A stretch of 64,000 nucleotides of DNA from Galerina marginata (lineage: Eukaryota; Basidiomycota; Agaricomycetes; Agaricales; Galerinaceae). Under the pieces are notes generated by a model, which worked only from the letters and a program-made list of their open reading frames with translations, had not been told where the DNA came from and made no database searches. Positions 24,482 to 36,487 of this stretch are shown here, one piece after another. Each line of letters starts with the position of its first letter. The first letter of the stretch is position 1. The DNA is taken from contig JAECYW010000026.1 of NCBI GenBank assembly GCA_023014335.1, forward strand, positions 496,001 to 560,000, read 5' to 3'. The translations under genes and the position numbers were made by a program.

Positions 24482-24613
24482 ACGCTTGCCCGCTGCGTCG
24501 AGCCGACCTAACTTTTCTGGTGTACCAGGGCAGAGCATCCGTGCATGCGTTGGCCCTGACCCATGAAAATCGATATTGAATTCTACATGCTCTGATTTTG
24601 CGGTGGGCAGCGT
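24482..24613 (+). repeat. hairpin E6, class II
   Basis: Arms ACGCT(t)GCCC and GGGCAGCGT pair with a single bulged base. One of the longest variable segments (about 35 nt). Confidence 0.72.
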
Positions 24614-24766
24614 CTTCTGTAGGAAGGAAAGCAGAATAATGGATGTCACTTTGTAGCGTTTTTTGCCCCAACACTTCGTTATGGCCTTCACGGATGCTCA
24701 CCTACCTCCGCATCTACTTGTAGCTCGCCTTCTTTATTTGTATCGTCTTCCCTCGAAACGCGTAAT

Positions 24767-24873
24767 CACCGCTGCCCTGCTCCGATCCAACTTTTCTGGC
24801 CATCGAGGCTGCAGCATACCCATGCCGCGGCCTTGGCCCATGAAAATAGTGCCCAAAGGTTGGGGTAGCGGTG
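24767..24873 (+). repeat. hairpin E7, class III
   Basis: Arms CACCGCTGCCC and GGGTAGCGGTG pair with one G-T pair. Variable segment 24847-24862 (16 nt). Confidence 0.76.
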
Positions 24874-25094
24874 TGTCTAAGTCGTTTCAGGTGCTTAATT
24901 TTCCCCGTGTCCAAAGTTTTGGGACACCGTCTTTATTTCTTTACCCTATCGAATTGGCTACATTCTCTTCTATGTATGCGTTATTATCCCTCCTTGCTAT
25001 CCTCGCGATATTCATGGATCTAGATGTGGCTGTTTAGACGTCGTGTTTCAAAGTACTCGTCTACATTTCGAGCGAAGATGTTGTCATTCCTCAG

Positions 25095-25147
25095 GTCAGT
25101 CCAGTTCTTTTCAGATATTTGTTCACAGCTCGATTCTTACATTTCAG
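25095..25147 (+). other. intron-like segment at the end of unit 2
   Basis: CTCAG|GTCAGTCC ... CATTTCAG|CCGGAAGCACGC. The same boundaries recur near 28180-28240 (with GC in place of GT), 30715-30765 and 45070-45130. Confidence 0.5.
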
Positions 25148-26195
25148 CCGGAAGCACGCTTTCGCTTTCGTTAGGGCACTCATACCTCGATACTCAATTG
25201 TTTGCTGAAGTCAGAAACCGCCAGGATTCCTGTACGTACGTTTCACAATGCCGTGATCCAGCACTTTGTACTATATGTATAGGTGTAACGCGGACCCTAC
25301 AATACCAAGAGATGCGACTAATGCAAGGTACCGGGTAGTAGAACTGTAGTAGAGCACTTTAGTTGTAAAGAAGCACATCCCTTACCTACTGCTTGAAACC
25401 GAAGCGCATTTCCATGGTGGAGAGAAGTCGCGCGTCGCTGCAATATGATACGGAATGTCTGGATTTTCATTGTCACAGTGTGAAACCCTCCGAAAGGTTG
25501 TGAGATGGTGCTTGATAATAGTGCACTCAATGCCATCTATACAGTGGAAGGATGTAATCGAGTTACTGGTTGAGTGGGTGGTGGTAGACCGAATCTGTCT
25601 GTCTAAATTTAGGTTTTTCTTCTCGATCGCAATCTCGTTCCCACGGCCGCTCACCCTCCTCCCATGCCACATCCATTCCATCCTGATTCCTTCCTCTCAT
25701 CTCTGGTCGTGACTCGATGGATCTCTACCGACGAACTAGACTTCCTGCCTCCCTCCAAAAGAGACCAGACTCGTCCTCCTACTCCTCATAGTAGATCCGG
25801 CATCATGATGGCGACCGTTCATAGTTCTTTCTCCAATTGACCTCGACGCTAGTTTATTGTGCCTACGACGAGGATCCCTACTGAACGGCCTTCATGTTGC
25901 GGCCCTTATTCACAACTGGGATAAGGAAAGCAACTTTTAGAGGGCAGCATGGTCACCTGCATTCAAGTCCCAGCCACGAAATGTACGATCACCGTCGTCT
26001 GAAAGGTACGCTCACATGAGGCACCATCCCACATCGCTTTCTGATCCCTGTCAAATCTAGAAATCACCAGCTTGAAAGGCTAGAGATAGCTCTGGACACG
26101 CGCTCAGACAGGCTGGATCGTCTTTTCTGTCCTATTCTTAACCCACTCCCTTCTTCCCCATTTCTGTCCATACTCGTGCCTTTTCTTGAGATGCA

Positions 26196-26311
26196 GACGC
26201 TGTCCTGCTACTTTTCACCCGATTTTCCTGGTGTGCCATTGCCAGGCCATAATACGCCTCGGCTTTGACCCATGAAAGTAGTACCAGTTCACGATTGCAA
26301 CGGACAGCGTC
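26196..26311 (+). repeat. hairpin E8, class I
   Basis: Perfect arms GACGCTGTCC / GGACAGCGTC; inner TTTTCCTGG versus CCATGAAA. Confidence 0.76.
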
Positions 26312-26833
26312 GCCTGCAGAAATGACGGGCATCGCTCCACCTTTGCTTTTCCGCACTTGACCAATGGTACGTGTATTTGCAGAGTGCAAGTTAAGGTGGT
26401 TGTGATCATGATCACAACCTCGCGCTGTGCTCCGTTTTCTTGCCTTTTGAAACGACTGTGTTATGCTCCTGCTCTTATACGAACTATTTCAGCCTTCAAT
26501 TACAGCTGGAAGGAGTTCAGGAACCTTGAAATGGTTGCATTCTTGTGTTCGACGCCCTCTACGCTCTTCTCACTCAGCTTGCCTTCAACGAACGAGCTGA
26601 CCCACACGTTTGCTAGGTCTTAGATTATCCTCTCTACAGTACGTTCACATGTAATCGCCCTTTATAACTCACTTCCTTATATTACAAACAGACACGGTTG
26701 CGAGAGCGAAGCTGCCCTATCTACACCCTGACGCCGGCCGCTCCCCCATTGTTGTTTCTCCCCTTCCCTACATCATGAAACACCCTTCCTTCATGTCTAA
26801 CTAGGCCCTTCGTCACCTTTCCCCTATATGAAC

Positions 26834-26957
26834 ACGCTTGCCCGCTGCCTCGACTCGACCTAAATTTTCTGGTGTACTAGGCAAGAGCATGCTGGTCATA
26901 CGTCGCCCTGACACATGAAAGTTTCGGTATAATTCGAGTTTGCTGAGTGGGCAGCGT
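26834..26957 (+). repeat. hairpin E9, class II
   Basis: Arms ACGCT(t)GCCC / GGGCAGCGT with a bulge; inner TTTTC/GAAAG. Long AT-rich variable segment. Confidence 0.7.
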
Positions 26958-27555
26958 CGCCTGCAGGGGAAAACGATAGACATCGGTCAGCATCCGCTCT
27001 CTCATTCCACTTTAGGAGTAAAAGTTTGGCCGTTCTGCTATCTTTTCAAGTCTTTGCACGATAACTTCGTTATGCGCTTGCCAATCTGCCTTCGCATCCA
27101 TATATCACTCTGCTTTTGCCTAGGACTGAACACTCTTTCACCCAGATTGCGCGCAAGCGACGGATTTATTTGCTAGAGCCACCATGAACAACGAGCACCA
27201 CAGGACGATTTACTTCTACTCGAGTACCCTGCACTTCCTACTTTTAAAGACTAGCTTCGGGTTCTAAGATTTGTTTTATTTCATATGTTGACGTACGTTC
27301 CAATTCCTTCTTTCGACGACTAAGCTAGACTCACACCTTAATTAGGTCTGATTCTATCCTCTCTATGTTGTCGAGTGCACGATCAAGCTCTGAACGGTAC
27401 GATCATGCCAATTCCCCTCCTAATTCGCATTCTTATATTATAACATTCGACAGGTCACCACCCGCTCCCCATCCTCATCCATTTCCTAGTACCCTTCATC
27501 GAACACCCTTCCTTCTTGCTAACTCAGCTTGTCCTAGTTATTCCCCAAGCTAGAC

Positions 27556-27673
27556 ACGCTTGCCTGCTGCCCAAAGCTGCCCTGAATTTTCTGGGTGTAC
27601 TAGGCCAGAGCATGCTGGCCATGCCTCGACCTTGTCCCATGAAAATTCACCGGTTCGAAACAGTGGGCAGCGT
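27556..27673 (+). repeat. hairpin E10, class II
   Basis: Arms ACGCT(t)GCCT / GGGCAGCGT, with a G-T pair replacing G-C. Second class II copy in the same unit. Confidence 0.7.
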
Positions 27674-27862
27674 CGCCTGCAAAAACGACGGACATCGCTC
27701 CCCCTTCTCATTCCACTTTGAACGCCAAACATCACACAGCTTTGACGGTTTCGGGGCCATCGCGAGCTTTTTTTATGCTGACTTTGATATCCCCTTCCCG
27801 GCCGCTCACCGACTTCCGTAGCTTGCCCTGCTTATTCTTATCGTTCCCTCGAGACGCGTAGT

Positions 27863-27969
27863 CACCGCTGCACTGCTCTGATCCAGCTTTTCTGGTCACC
27901 AAAGCCGAAGCCTGGGTGCGCCGCGGCCTTGGCCCATGAAAATGATCCAAATTACGATATGCAGCGGTG
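27863..27969 (+). repeat. hairpin E11, class III
   Basis: Arms CACCGCTGCA / TGCAGCGGTG pair perfectly over 10 bp; the last pair is A-T where others have C-G. Variable segment 27943-27959. Confidence 0.8.
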
Positions 27970-29058
27970 TGTCCAAGGTAATTTATCCCATGTACTAAGT
28001 CTTGGGGACACAGTTCTTAATTTTCTACCCTATCGAATTGGCTACATCCTCTTCTGTGTATGCGTTATTATCCCCGCTGCTTGCCTCGCGATATTCGTGG
28101 ATCTTTCTGCGACTGTTCAGACGTTGTCCGTCCAAGTACTCGTTTACATATATTCGCCGAAGATGTTGCCATCCCTCAGGCCAGTCCAGTACTTATCAGA
28201 ATTCTGTATGTGACTCATGTTCTATTGTTTCAGCCGGAAGCACGCTTTCGCTCTTGTTAGGCAACTGAGAAATTTATGTTTTTTTCGCCGAAGTCCGAAC
28301 TCGCACTACTAGGCTTTGAGATCCGAAGTCTAATACAGGGAGTAATTATAATAGCACAGTCTTAAAGTGTTTTAGTTGTAAAGAAGCATATCCTTACTGC
28401 CTGCACTTATTTAATGTGATCTATACGGTGGAAGGTTGAGTTGCTGGTTGGTGGTGGAGGAAAGTCGAACTGCCATTCTAAATTTAGATTTTCTTTTTGC
28501 CACATCAATTTCGTTCCCACAGCCGCTCTCTTATCCATACATTCCCCATATCTGTTCTTGATTCTCCTTCGATGGAGCTGTGCCGACGAACCAGACTTCC
28601 TGCTTCCCTCTAAAAGCGACCGGACTGCTCCTCCTACTCCTCATAGTAGATCCGGCTGGGCGACCGTCCATAATTCAATAGCAGCCGTTTCCTCTTTCTC
28701 CAATTGACCTCGACGCTAGTCTATTGTGCCTACGACGAGAATCTCCACTAAGGGGCCTTCCTCTTGTGGCCTCCAATCACAACTGCAACGAGGGAAGCAA
28801 CGTTCAGCGGGCAGCATGGTCACCCGCATGCCAGCTACGTAGCGTACGATCACCATCTGAAAGGTACGCTCCCCATCCCACATCGCTATCTGATACCTGT
28901 CAAGTCTAGAAATTACCAGCTCGCAAGGCTAAAGATAGGTTTAAAGATAGGTCTGGACACGCACTCAGGCAGGCTGGATCGTCGTTTCTGTCCTGTCCTT
29001 GAACCCACTCGTTTCTTCCCCATTTACGTCCATACCGTGTGCCTTTCCTTGCGGTGCA

Positions 29059-29171
29059 GACGCTGTCCTGCTCTTCACCGATTCTCCTGGTGTACTCATT
29101 GCCGGGCCATAACATGCCTCGGCTTTGACCCGTGAAAATGTGCATTATATTGGGACGAAATGGACAGCGTC
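29059..29171 (+). repeat. hairpin E12, class I
   Basis: Perfect arms GACGCTGTCC / GGACAGCGTC; the class-typical CGGCTTTGACCC stretch precedes GTGAAAAT. Confidence 0.76.
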
Positions 29172-29548
29172 GCCTGTAGAAAAGACGGGCATCGCTTCGC
29201 CTTATCTTGTTCGATTTTCACGGATGGTATGTGCATGCTAGGATATTTTCGCTTAGCTTTCCTTTGACGAACGAGCTGATTTATACGACACCCAAATCTG
29301 TGACCTTCCTCTCTCCGGTTCAACCTTAAAACAGTGCGTTCACTTTCAAACGCTCGTTCCAATCTTTCTTATACTATTATCCACATGATCTCCAGACACC
29401 GCCAGCCGACAAGAAAAACGCTGCTGCGACCCATTATCACTACAGGTCATCACCCTCTTCCCATCGTCGTTTCTTTCCTTGCATACATCATCAAACACTC
29501 ACCCTTCGTGCCTATTGCGACCCATCGTCACCTTTCCCCGAGATGGAC

Positions 29549-29667
29549 ACGCTTACCCACTACTTCGAGCTGGCATGACTTTTCAGGTGTACCAGGGGAG
29601 AGCATACGACCCATGCCTCGACCTTGACGCATGAAAATGATCTCGAGGATTTCTGGGTGGGCAGCGT
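29549..29667 (+). repeat. hairpin E13, class II
   Basis: Arms ACGCT(t)ACCC / GGGCAGCGT with one mismatch. Inner TTTTC/GAAAA intact. Confidence 0.68.
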
Positions 29668-30160
29668 TGCCCGCAGGGAACAAAGATAGACCTCGGTCTG
29701 CATCCGCTCTCTCATTCCGCTTTCGGACTACAAATTTGGCAGATCTGCGGCCTTCTCGTGCTTTTTGCACGATGACTTTTGTCATGCCCTTGCCGGGCGC
29801 TCGTCTATGTCCGTATCATTGGCCCTATTCGCCCCTAGCTTGAGGCGAATGAATGATCTCTATGATAGGGATACCCTTCAACAATTACCACAGAACTCTT
29901 TTCTTCGACGACTAAGCTAGACTCACGCGCTGCCCAGGTCTAATATTCCCCCAGCGCGAGAAACTGCTTGAAGGGGCTGTTACCCACCTGCGTAAGCCGT
30001 CCTTCGTTGTTATTTCGCGCCCCGCTAGCTTATCAGCAGAACGCTTCTAGATTACATGAGAAAACTCTTGCCTGAACTACCTCCTACCTCATCAAACCCA
30101 CATCTGGGCTCTGTCTCGACGCGCACGCACCCCACTTCTTTCCTGGACATGCACGCTGAC

Positions 30161-30277
30161 CGCACCGCTGGCCCCTGCGCTCTGATCCACCTTTTCTGGT
30201 CAGAAAGGCGACGGCATGCCCATATCTCGTCCTTCGCCCACGAAAATGGACATTTCGGACTGCTGGAAAGCGGTGCG
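30161..30277 (+). repeat. hairpin E14, class III
   Basis: Arms CGCACCGCT / AGCGGTGCG pair perfectly over 9 bp; inner CTTTTCTGG faces CCCACGAAAA. Confidence 0.76.
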
Positions 30278-30394
30278 TCTAAGTCTTTCCATTTATCTCA
30301 TCTGTATCCGTGTCTCGGGGGACTGCTTGTACCACCCAGGCTCTGTCTCAATAAGCACACACTTCACCTCTTCTCCGGAGCCGTACACTCACTG

Positions 30395-30513
30395 CACTGA
30401 TGCCTTCATTCGATCCGATTCAACTTTTCTGGTGGTCAATAAGGCCCCAGCATGCCCATGCCTGTGCCGCGGCCTTGCCTATGAAAATAAGCCGGATCTG
30501 GCCTGCATCGGTG
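30395..30513 (+). repeat. hairpin E15, class III
   Basis: Arms CACTGATGC / GCATCGGTG, with several positions changed from the family consensus yet all still paired (one G-T). CAAGGC-type inner pairing is AAGGCC / GGCCTT. Confidence 0.78.
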
Positions 30514-31365
30514 CGTCCGAGTCGTTCCAGTTATTTCATCCCGTGTCTTGGGGACGCCGTTCTCATTTTTCTACCCTATCAAATTGGCTACATTCTCATC
30601 TGTATATGCGTTATTATCGCCTCCCTGCTTGCCTCGTGATATTCATGGATTTAGCCACGGCTGTTCATCGCCGTATGTCAAATACATTTCCGTTGAAGAT
30701 GTTGTCAATTTTCAGGTCAGTCCATCGGAATTTTTGTATACAACGCAGCTTCTTACATTTCAGCCGGCAGTACGCTTTCGCTTTTTAGGCGGCTCACAAA
30801 ATCAAATCTACCAGGCAAATTACATACAGGGGTGTCTTGCAAATGTGCACTTGGAGGACGGGACAGGAATAGTTGGGAGGGTATAGCGGACGAAAGTGAC
30901 GCCGCTACTCCTGCGCGCTTTATCTTTATTGACGGCTTCAACCAGGCCCAGGGGTTACTGAAAGACTCGAAGACCGTATTCCACCGAGGTGAAGAACTAA
31001 CAACCCAGTATCTTATCAACCCAAGGAAGGCGCACAAGGGGATAATTACGATAGAAGCCGATGGGCTTGAGGTGTCGTGATGAAGATTCGACCAAGCATG
31101 CCTCGACTCAGGTTCAAGTATCATAATCATGTAGAATACTCTTAACTTTTGATTGATACTTTTCGGACCTGCTTGCATGAATTCAGGGATAGGATTACGG
31201 CGGATGAGTATGCGTGGAGACTTGCTGGGTAGATCAACAGCTCGTGAACAGGCCAGGGGCATTGAAGGGTTTATTATCATTTACATTCTGTAGTTAAAAG
31301 ACGAGTACTGTCGGAAACACGAAAAGTATCATCTGGAGAATGACAATAGGTGAATCTCTGGAATA

Positions 31366-31475
31366 GTTCCACTTTACTTGCTCAATGTCCCTCGTGTTCT
31401 ACCCTAGCCAGGTATCGGGTGATTTCTCGCTTGACTACCCTTTTTATATAAGGGCGCTTCCACTTTCTTCCAGTC
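31366..31475 (-). pseudogene. relic of a NACHT gene 3' end
   Basis: The complement reads RPYIKRVVKREITRYLAR-like sequence followed by a stop and the tail GAGCAAGTAAA, the closest match being the end of gene C (15942-16040). It sits behind gene D, which has its own complete 3' end. It marks where the block containing gene C and units 1-4 was joined to the block of gene D. Confidence 0.7.
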
Positions 31476-31551
31476 CCGCAGCCTGCACGGATACCCCTCA
31501 TGAGAAATAGCCTGCCAATCCAACTTTTAGAGGCTACAAAACCCAACACAT

Positions 31552-33985
31552 TCAGACATTTGTGATCGATGGATGTTGTATTACTCCCCCTTGTTCTACT
31601 CTCGCGAGGTACCGAAAAATTTCTCGCTTTACAGCCTTTTTACTGCCGGGACGGTTCCGCGTTAGTGGCCCAAATGTGTGTTGACGGGCCAGCATGGTCA
31701 GCTCTTCTGAGCTATCAGCTCGTGGTAGCACATGCGCGAGACATCTCAATGCCAACCGGAAAGCAGCTCCCGATATGCGCATATCCCTTCGCCAAGTCAT
31801 GGGCCTTGGCCTCACAAGTGTCTGCCATCGGACAATCTGCGCGGCTTCAGATGAATGTATTTTTTGCACGGTGCGCCATTGCCAGGGGGCGCATCTTTGT
31901 CTTTTACATTTCCGTTGGATCGTTGAGTAGGATGGTATTATTTGTTCTGGGTGATTGCATATGTACTTGAGAAAGTACACAGCCGCGGTGGCATATCTTC
32001 CCCCAGTCAATCCGTATGCCCCGGCTCGACTAGGGTCATCCAGGAATTTCAAAATAAAGTGGCCGTATTCCGATGGGAAGTGGGCCGCCCAGGAGAACGA
32101 GAGTTTGTCCAGGTCCTTCATACTTTTCCTAAGTGAGAACAATTCATTAAGAGCATCGGAGTAGTGATATAAGTCAATGTGCAACTTAGTAACCGCGACC
32201 AAAGCAGTCAGACCCGAATAAGCATACATGTTTTCCAGTATGCCCTTCGCAAAGTGGTCGAAACGCTGAAGCTGCTCATTGTGAATACTTGCACCATCGA
32301 AATTCTACATCACGGATTGTTGTCCTCATCAGCGAGAGCGAAGGAAGAAATAAGTACATACCCAAGAACTTATGGCTGTGAAGAAGTGGGGAATATGATA
32401 GCAATCAAGCTTTTCAGCCAGATAGGAAGCTACAGAGAGCTTTGCTATGCATTTTCGAAGTTCCAGAGTTGGTGCAGCATCCTCAATGTAACCAATAAGG
32501 TTTCCTGCTTTTTCGGATGTAAGATCTGTTGGTAAATCTTCGTGAAAGTCTACGATAGAATTCATTCCCGCTGTGACAAAACCGACCTTTCAGGTAAATA
32601 ACAGCAAATTCGGCACATCGCAATGGAGCATTAATCCAGAATTTTTTTGATCTGGATTGATCTAGGAGAAAGTCCTCAAGAGACGCATGAAAAATACGCA
32701 GGAAGTCCGGATCCTCTTCGACAGAAATAAGTGATGTCAGGTCGCATAACAGTACCGCAATATCACCGGGGTCGAGCGACAACATTATTTCCATTGCCCT
32801 CAATGCCAAGTCATACCGAGAGAGCAGGTGGTGAGCTAGAATCAGCATGACTGGCTTCGGATCTACCACAGACTCGAAAATATGCATGTATAAAGCATCG
32901 AGCTCTGCGAAGGGCATTTCGCGCTGCGCAGGTCGGATTCCGAGGACAATCTCCAGGCGCTGATGCGGGCGATGGCGAGTTGACTTGGTGAATTTGGCTA
33001 CAGTCGAGGCATAGATAAACTGGCCGGAAGCCTTATCGACCAGGGTCCGTAAGGCGTCTTCAGACGGCCAGACGGGTGGGATTTGTGATCGAAATGGATG
33101 GGAATCCCGGATCTCAGCAAACTTGTCACAGAGAAAGAGATGGATGTCTTCGGATGAGGAATATTCATCATCGAGCGGATTTTGTGTTGAGATTTGACTG
33201 AGATGCCCAAAACAGAAAGCAGTTCGGATATTAGTCTCCGGCCGGCTTGCGACGAGGAATATAAAAGGAAGATGGTGTTGTTTAAGAGCATGTGAAATAG
33301 CGTCCAGGATTTTGACCTGACTGTCCCTGTCCTCGCATTCATCTAGCCCATCTATAATGGTGACACGGGCAGAATTCGGAGTGTCAAAATACCCAGCGTC
33401 AATACGCTCTTGAAGAGGTCCGATGATGAGGGAAGATATCTGTGAATTGAGCGAGCGGCTAAATATTAAAGGATCGCGGCCTATTGCTCCTGCTATGCGA
33501 TTCCGTGTATCTGGAAAACATAAGGAAACTTGATACGCGATTGTCGCTATCAAGGAACGTCCGTGGTTCCTGGTAGGATCAAACCTAGAAAAGAAATAAC
33601 TTGCAACAAGGATGCCTTCCTTAGCACAGAGCTCTGCGGTGGATCGACCGATGGCGGACTTCCCTGACCCCGCTGGGCCGTAGAGCCACATAATCAATGC
33701 GTCTCGCGTTTGCGGGTCAGCGCCGTGGACCCAGTCCATTATCTTGTCGAGCACGGCGATACGGGTATTCGGGTGGCATTTTGGAGGGTCGTGAACGTGA
33801 TCTGAGTCATGGAACGCTGCAGGCGACGCAGCCTCGAGTAGGCGCTCGAATGGATCTGGAAATCGTGTATTCATCTTTACATATCCTGATTTTTAGCGAA
33901 CACGAATACCTTTGGATCCTTGGTTGCTCTGTTGAAAGTTCCCTCCTGTGATCACGATTTGTGAACCGGATATTTGAGTGGACAT
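31552..33985 (-). CDS. NACHT NTPase, NLR-like paralogue D
   Basis: Exons 33985-33910, 33855-32587, 32537-32362 and 32304-31552 total 758 codons without a stop. The first intron (54 bp) removes sequence whose internal ATG could otherwise look like a start near 33874. The true N-terminus carries ISGSQIVITGGNF, as in the other copies. Walker A GPAGSGKS and Walker B VTIIDGLDEC are intact, and the C-terminal helical domain is closer to A and B than to C. Exon 3 has two codons more than B and C and the same number as A. Role as for the other NACHT STAND proteins: probable nonself or stress sensing, ligand unknown. It is embedded between array units 4 and 5. Confidence 0.88.
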
Positions 33986-34369
33986 GAGCGAGAGAGGCCG
34001 CCACAGACGAAGTTACTAGCGATGATGGAGGGATGGGTTGAAGATGTAGTCGCCGCCCATCTGCTTGCGGAACTGTGAGAGAAAACCATAGGAAAGGCGG
34101 CAGAGCTCTAGTCTTCCCGCACTGCCATTGGGCTGTGATAATGAATTACCGGTGGATTATACTTGGATTATGTTTAGAGGCGGTGTACATCTGTGTACAT
34201 ACCCAAATTTAACTGACAGCGAATGTTCTACAACACATGCGCCTAAACCAAATAAGCGTGCAAAAAGTCACGCAAATTAAATCGGAGCAAAGAGGTGGTA
34301 GGTGTCTCGCCAATGGGGTCAAACTTATAGGGACGCACATCGGTATAGTGGGTCCAAACGCGAAGGTCA
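33986..34369. promoter_or_regulatory. upstream region of gene D
   Basis: Shares CATCTGCTTGCGGAACTGTGAGAG and CCATTGGGCTGTGA patches with the upstream region of gene C. It separates gene D from array unit 5 in the same divergent layout. Confidence 0.4.
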
Positions 34370-34990
34370 ACGATTGAGCAGGTGATGGAGGAAAGCCAAG
34401 ACACGTGTGATTGTCCGGCATCAATGCACGCCGGACGCTCAGTTTCGTTCTCACACTGAGTCACAGTGAATCCATCATCTCTGTTCTTGACTTTTCTCTG
34501 GATGGGGTCTCTGCGAGCGAACCAGACTTCTTGCTCCCTCCTTAAGTTATAAAGCGACTGGACTCCTCCTTTCTCATCCTGACGATCATCGATCATCATT
34601 ATTCGGTTAGGGTAATAATCCCCATCAGCTGCCGTTCTGAATCCTTCTCAGTCTAGATCTAGTTCACCTTCGAGTGGGCGTCCGAGAGAGGATATCTGCC
34701 TAGTGCCCTTCTTTTGCGGCCTTCAATCGCAACTACGACAGGCCACTATCATTGAGATACCACCAACGAAACATACGATCATTGTCTGAAAGGTACGCTT
34801 ACGCACAATCCTCATTGTATCGTTTTCTCATCCCTCTCGACTCCAGAAACTTAGCTTGCACGACTAAAGGCTACTATGGACACGCAGCTTGGCAGATGGT
34901 CACATTTACATGGTTTTTGTTCCTTTCCTCTCATGAACCCACTCCCTTCGTGCCTATCTTGCTCCGGTCTCGTCTTTTCTTGAGATGGTC

Positions 34991-35105
34991 ACGCTGTCCC
35001 GTTGCCTTGGATTTGAATCTCCTGGCGTACCAGGCCCATAGGATCATGGATGCCTCGGCTTTACCTATGAAAATCTTGCCAATAAAGAATGAGGTCGGAC
35101 AGCGT
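34991..35105 (+). repeat. hairpin E16, class I
   Basis: Perfect arms ACGCTGTCC / GGACAGCGT; inner TCTCCTGG versus CTATGAAAA. Confidence 0.72.
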
Positions 35106-35543
35106 CGCCAGAAGGAAAGACTGGCACCGCTTCACCTTTCTTCTCCCTGGTCATTTTGGATGACACGTACATTCGCAGAGTGGCAGTGTTCCCATTCGTT
35201 TTGCAACAACTTCTTCACCCAGCTCTCATTTGACGAACGAACTGATTCACATTATCCCAGGTCTGAAATTATCCTCTCCACGAATCCGAGATGCAAGATC
35301 AATTTCTGAACGGTACGCTCACATCCGATCCGCCTTTCCAATTCACTTTCTCGTTCTCTTGTCCCATCATTTACAGGAACCACCAGCTCGCGAGAACAAA
35401 GCTGCTCCGACACCTTGATCATCGACCACCAGGCAGATCTCCAAACGCATCACCTTGATCGTCGTTTCTTCCCTTGTATTCATTATCGAACACTCTTCCT
35501 TCATGCCCAACTCGACTCGTCCTCGTATTTTCCCGAGCTGAAT

Positions 35544-35663
35544 ACGCTTGCCCGCTGCCTCAGTGACGTGAATTTTCTGGTGTACCGGGCCAGAGCATGC
35601 CGGCCATGCCTTGACCCTGACCATGAAAATAACGACAATCATCCAATCTGTGGCGGGCAGCGT
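35544..35663 (+). repeat. hairpin E17, class II
   Basis: Arms ACGCT(t)GCCC / GGGCAGCGT. Variable segment shares AATC(A/G)TCCAATCTGTGGC-like sequence with E21. Confidence 0.72.
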
Positions 35664-36149
35664 CGCCTGCAGGAAAAAAAATGACGGACATCATTCCGCT
35701 TTCTCGTTCCCGCTTTGGGACTACAAACTTTGTCGGTTCCGCGGGCTTTTTGCGTGTTTTGCACGATGACTTCGTTATGCCCTTGCCGAGTTCTCACCTG
35801 CGTGCAGGTGCTTCTACACGAGCTCAAGGTCCCTTCTTTTCCTTCTCTCAAGTCTTGCTTTTCCTTCTACGATTTCTTTCACCTTTTGACGTGCGTTCCA
35901 ATTACTTCCTTCGACGACCAAGCTGAACTTACACGTTGAACAAGTCCAATATTTCTCCAGCGCCAGCAACTGCTAAATAGCCCATTTAGTAAGCCGTGTT
36001 TCGTTGTTATTTTTCTTCCCGATATCTTATCGCAGAACGCCTTTAGATCGCACGGGAAAACCCTTCCCGAACAATTCCTTGCCTCATCAAACCATCTGGG
36101 TTCTGACTCATCGACCGCATGTTCTGAATCTTCCCAGGAGATGTTGAGT

Positions 36150-36262
36150 TACCGCTTCCCTTTGCGTTCCGAACCACCTTTTCTGGTTGGCAAAACCCTA
36201 GCAATCCCAGACTGCGGTATAGAACCATGAAAACGAACATACCGGCCTGCTGGGAAGCGGTG
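36150..36262 (+). repeat. hairpin E18, class III
   Basis: Arms TACCGCTTCCC / GGGAAGCGGTG pair over 11 positions (one G-T), again with TTC/GAA replacing TGC/GCA. Confidence 0.78.
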
Positions 36263-36378
36263 CGTCCAAGTCTTTTCGGTTAACACATCCTTGTCAGTGT
36301 CTTGGCGGCTGCATGCACCACCCGGTCTTGTCACGACGACCACATATTCCAACTCTTCCCTGAAGATGCACACTCACC

Positions 36379-36487
36379 GCACCGCTGCCCTCTTCCGATC
36401 CATTTTTTCTGGTCAGCAAGGCCATAGTATGCCCATACCGCGGCCTTGACCCACGAAAATCACAAACATTGGGTGTCCAGCGGTGCG
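36379..36487 (+). repeat. hairpin E19, class III
   Basis: Perfect 10 bp arms CGCACCGCTG / CAGCGGTGCG and an inner CAAGGCC / GGCCTTG helix with TTTTC / GAAAA. One of the clearest copies. Confidence 0.8.

Larger units (their letters stand above)
21251..25556 (+). repeat. array unit 2 (hairpins E4-E7), enlarged
   Basis: The longest unit. About 0.97 kb of foreign-looking sequence lies at 21365-22345, and the class I segment is duplicated (22617-22800 and 23531-23720 align at about 0.9 kb offset). Head palindrome variant at 21325-21334. Intron-like segments at 23395-23456 and 25095-25147. Confidence 0.7.
25557..28434 (+). repeat. array unit 3 (hairpins E8-E11)
   Basis: 2.88 kb unit, a good reference copy. 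Head palindrome CTAAATTTAG at 25603-25612. Hairpin order I, II, II, III. Both intron-like positions are recognisable. Confidence 0.72.
28435..31310 (+). repeat. array unit 4 (hairpins E12-E15)
   Basis: Close to 2.9 kb. Head palindrome 28478-28487. Hairpin order I, II, III, III. The terminal part (30890-31060) resembles the end of unit 8 (45250-45360), so units 4 and 8 occupy equivalent places at the ends of the two halves of the array. Confidence 0.68.

Noticed and set aside
33807..33874. Start of gene D at the ATG near 33874
   Set aside because: That ATG lies inside the first intron. The upstream exon with the shared GGNF motif joins in phase, as in A, B and C.
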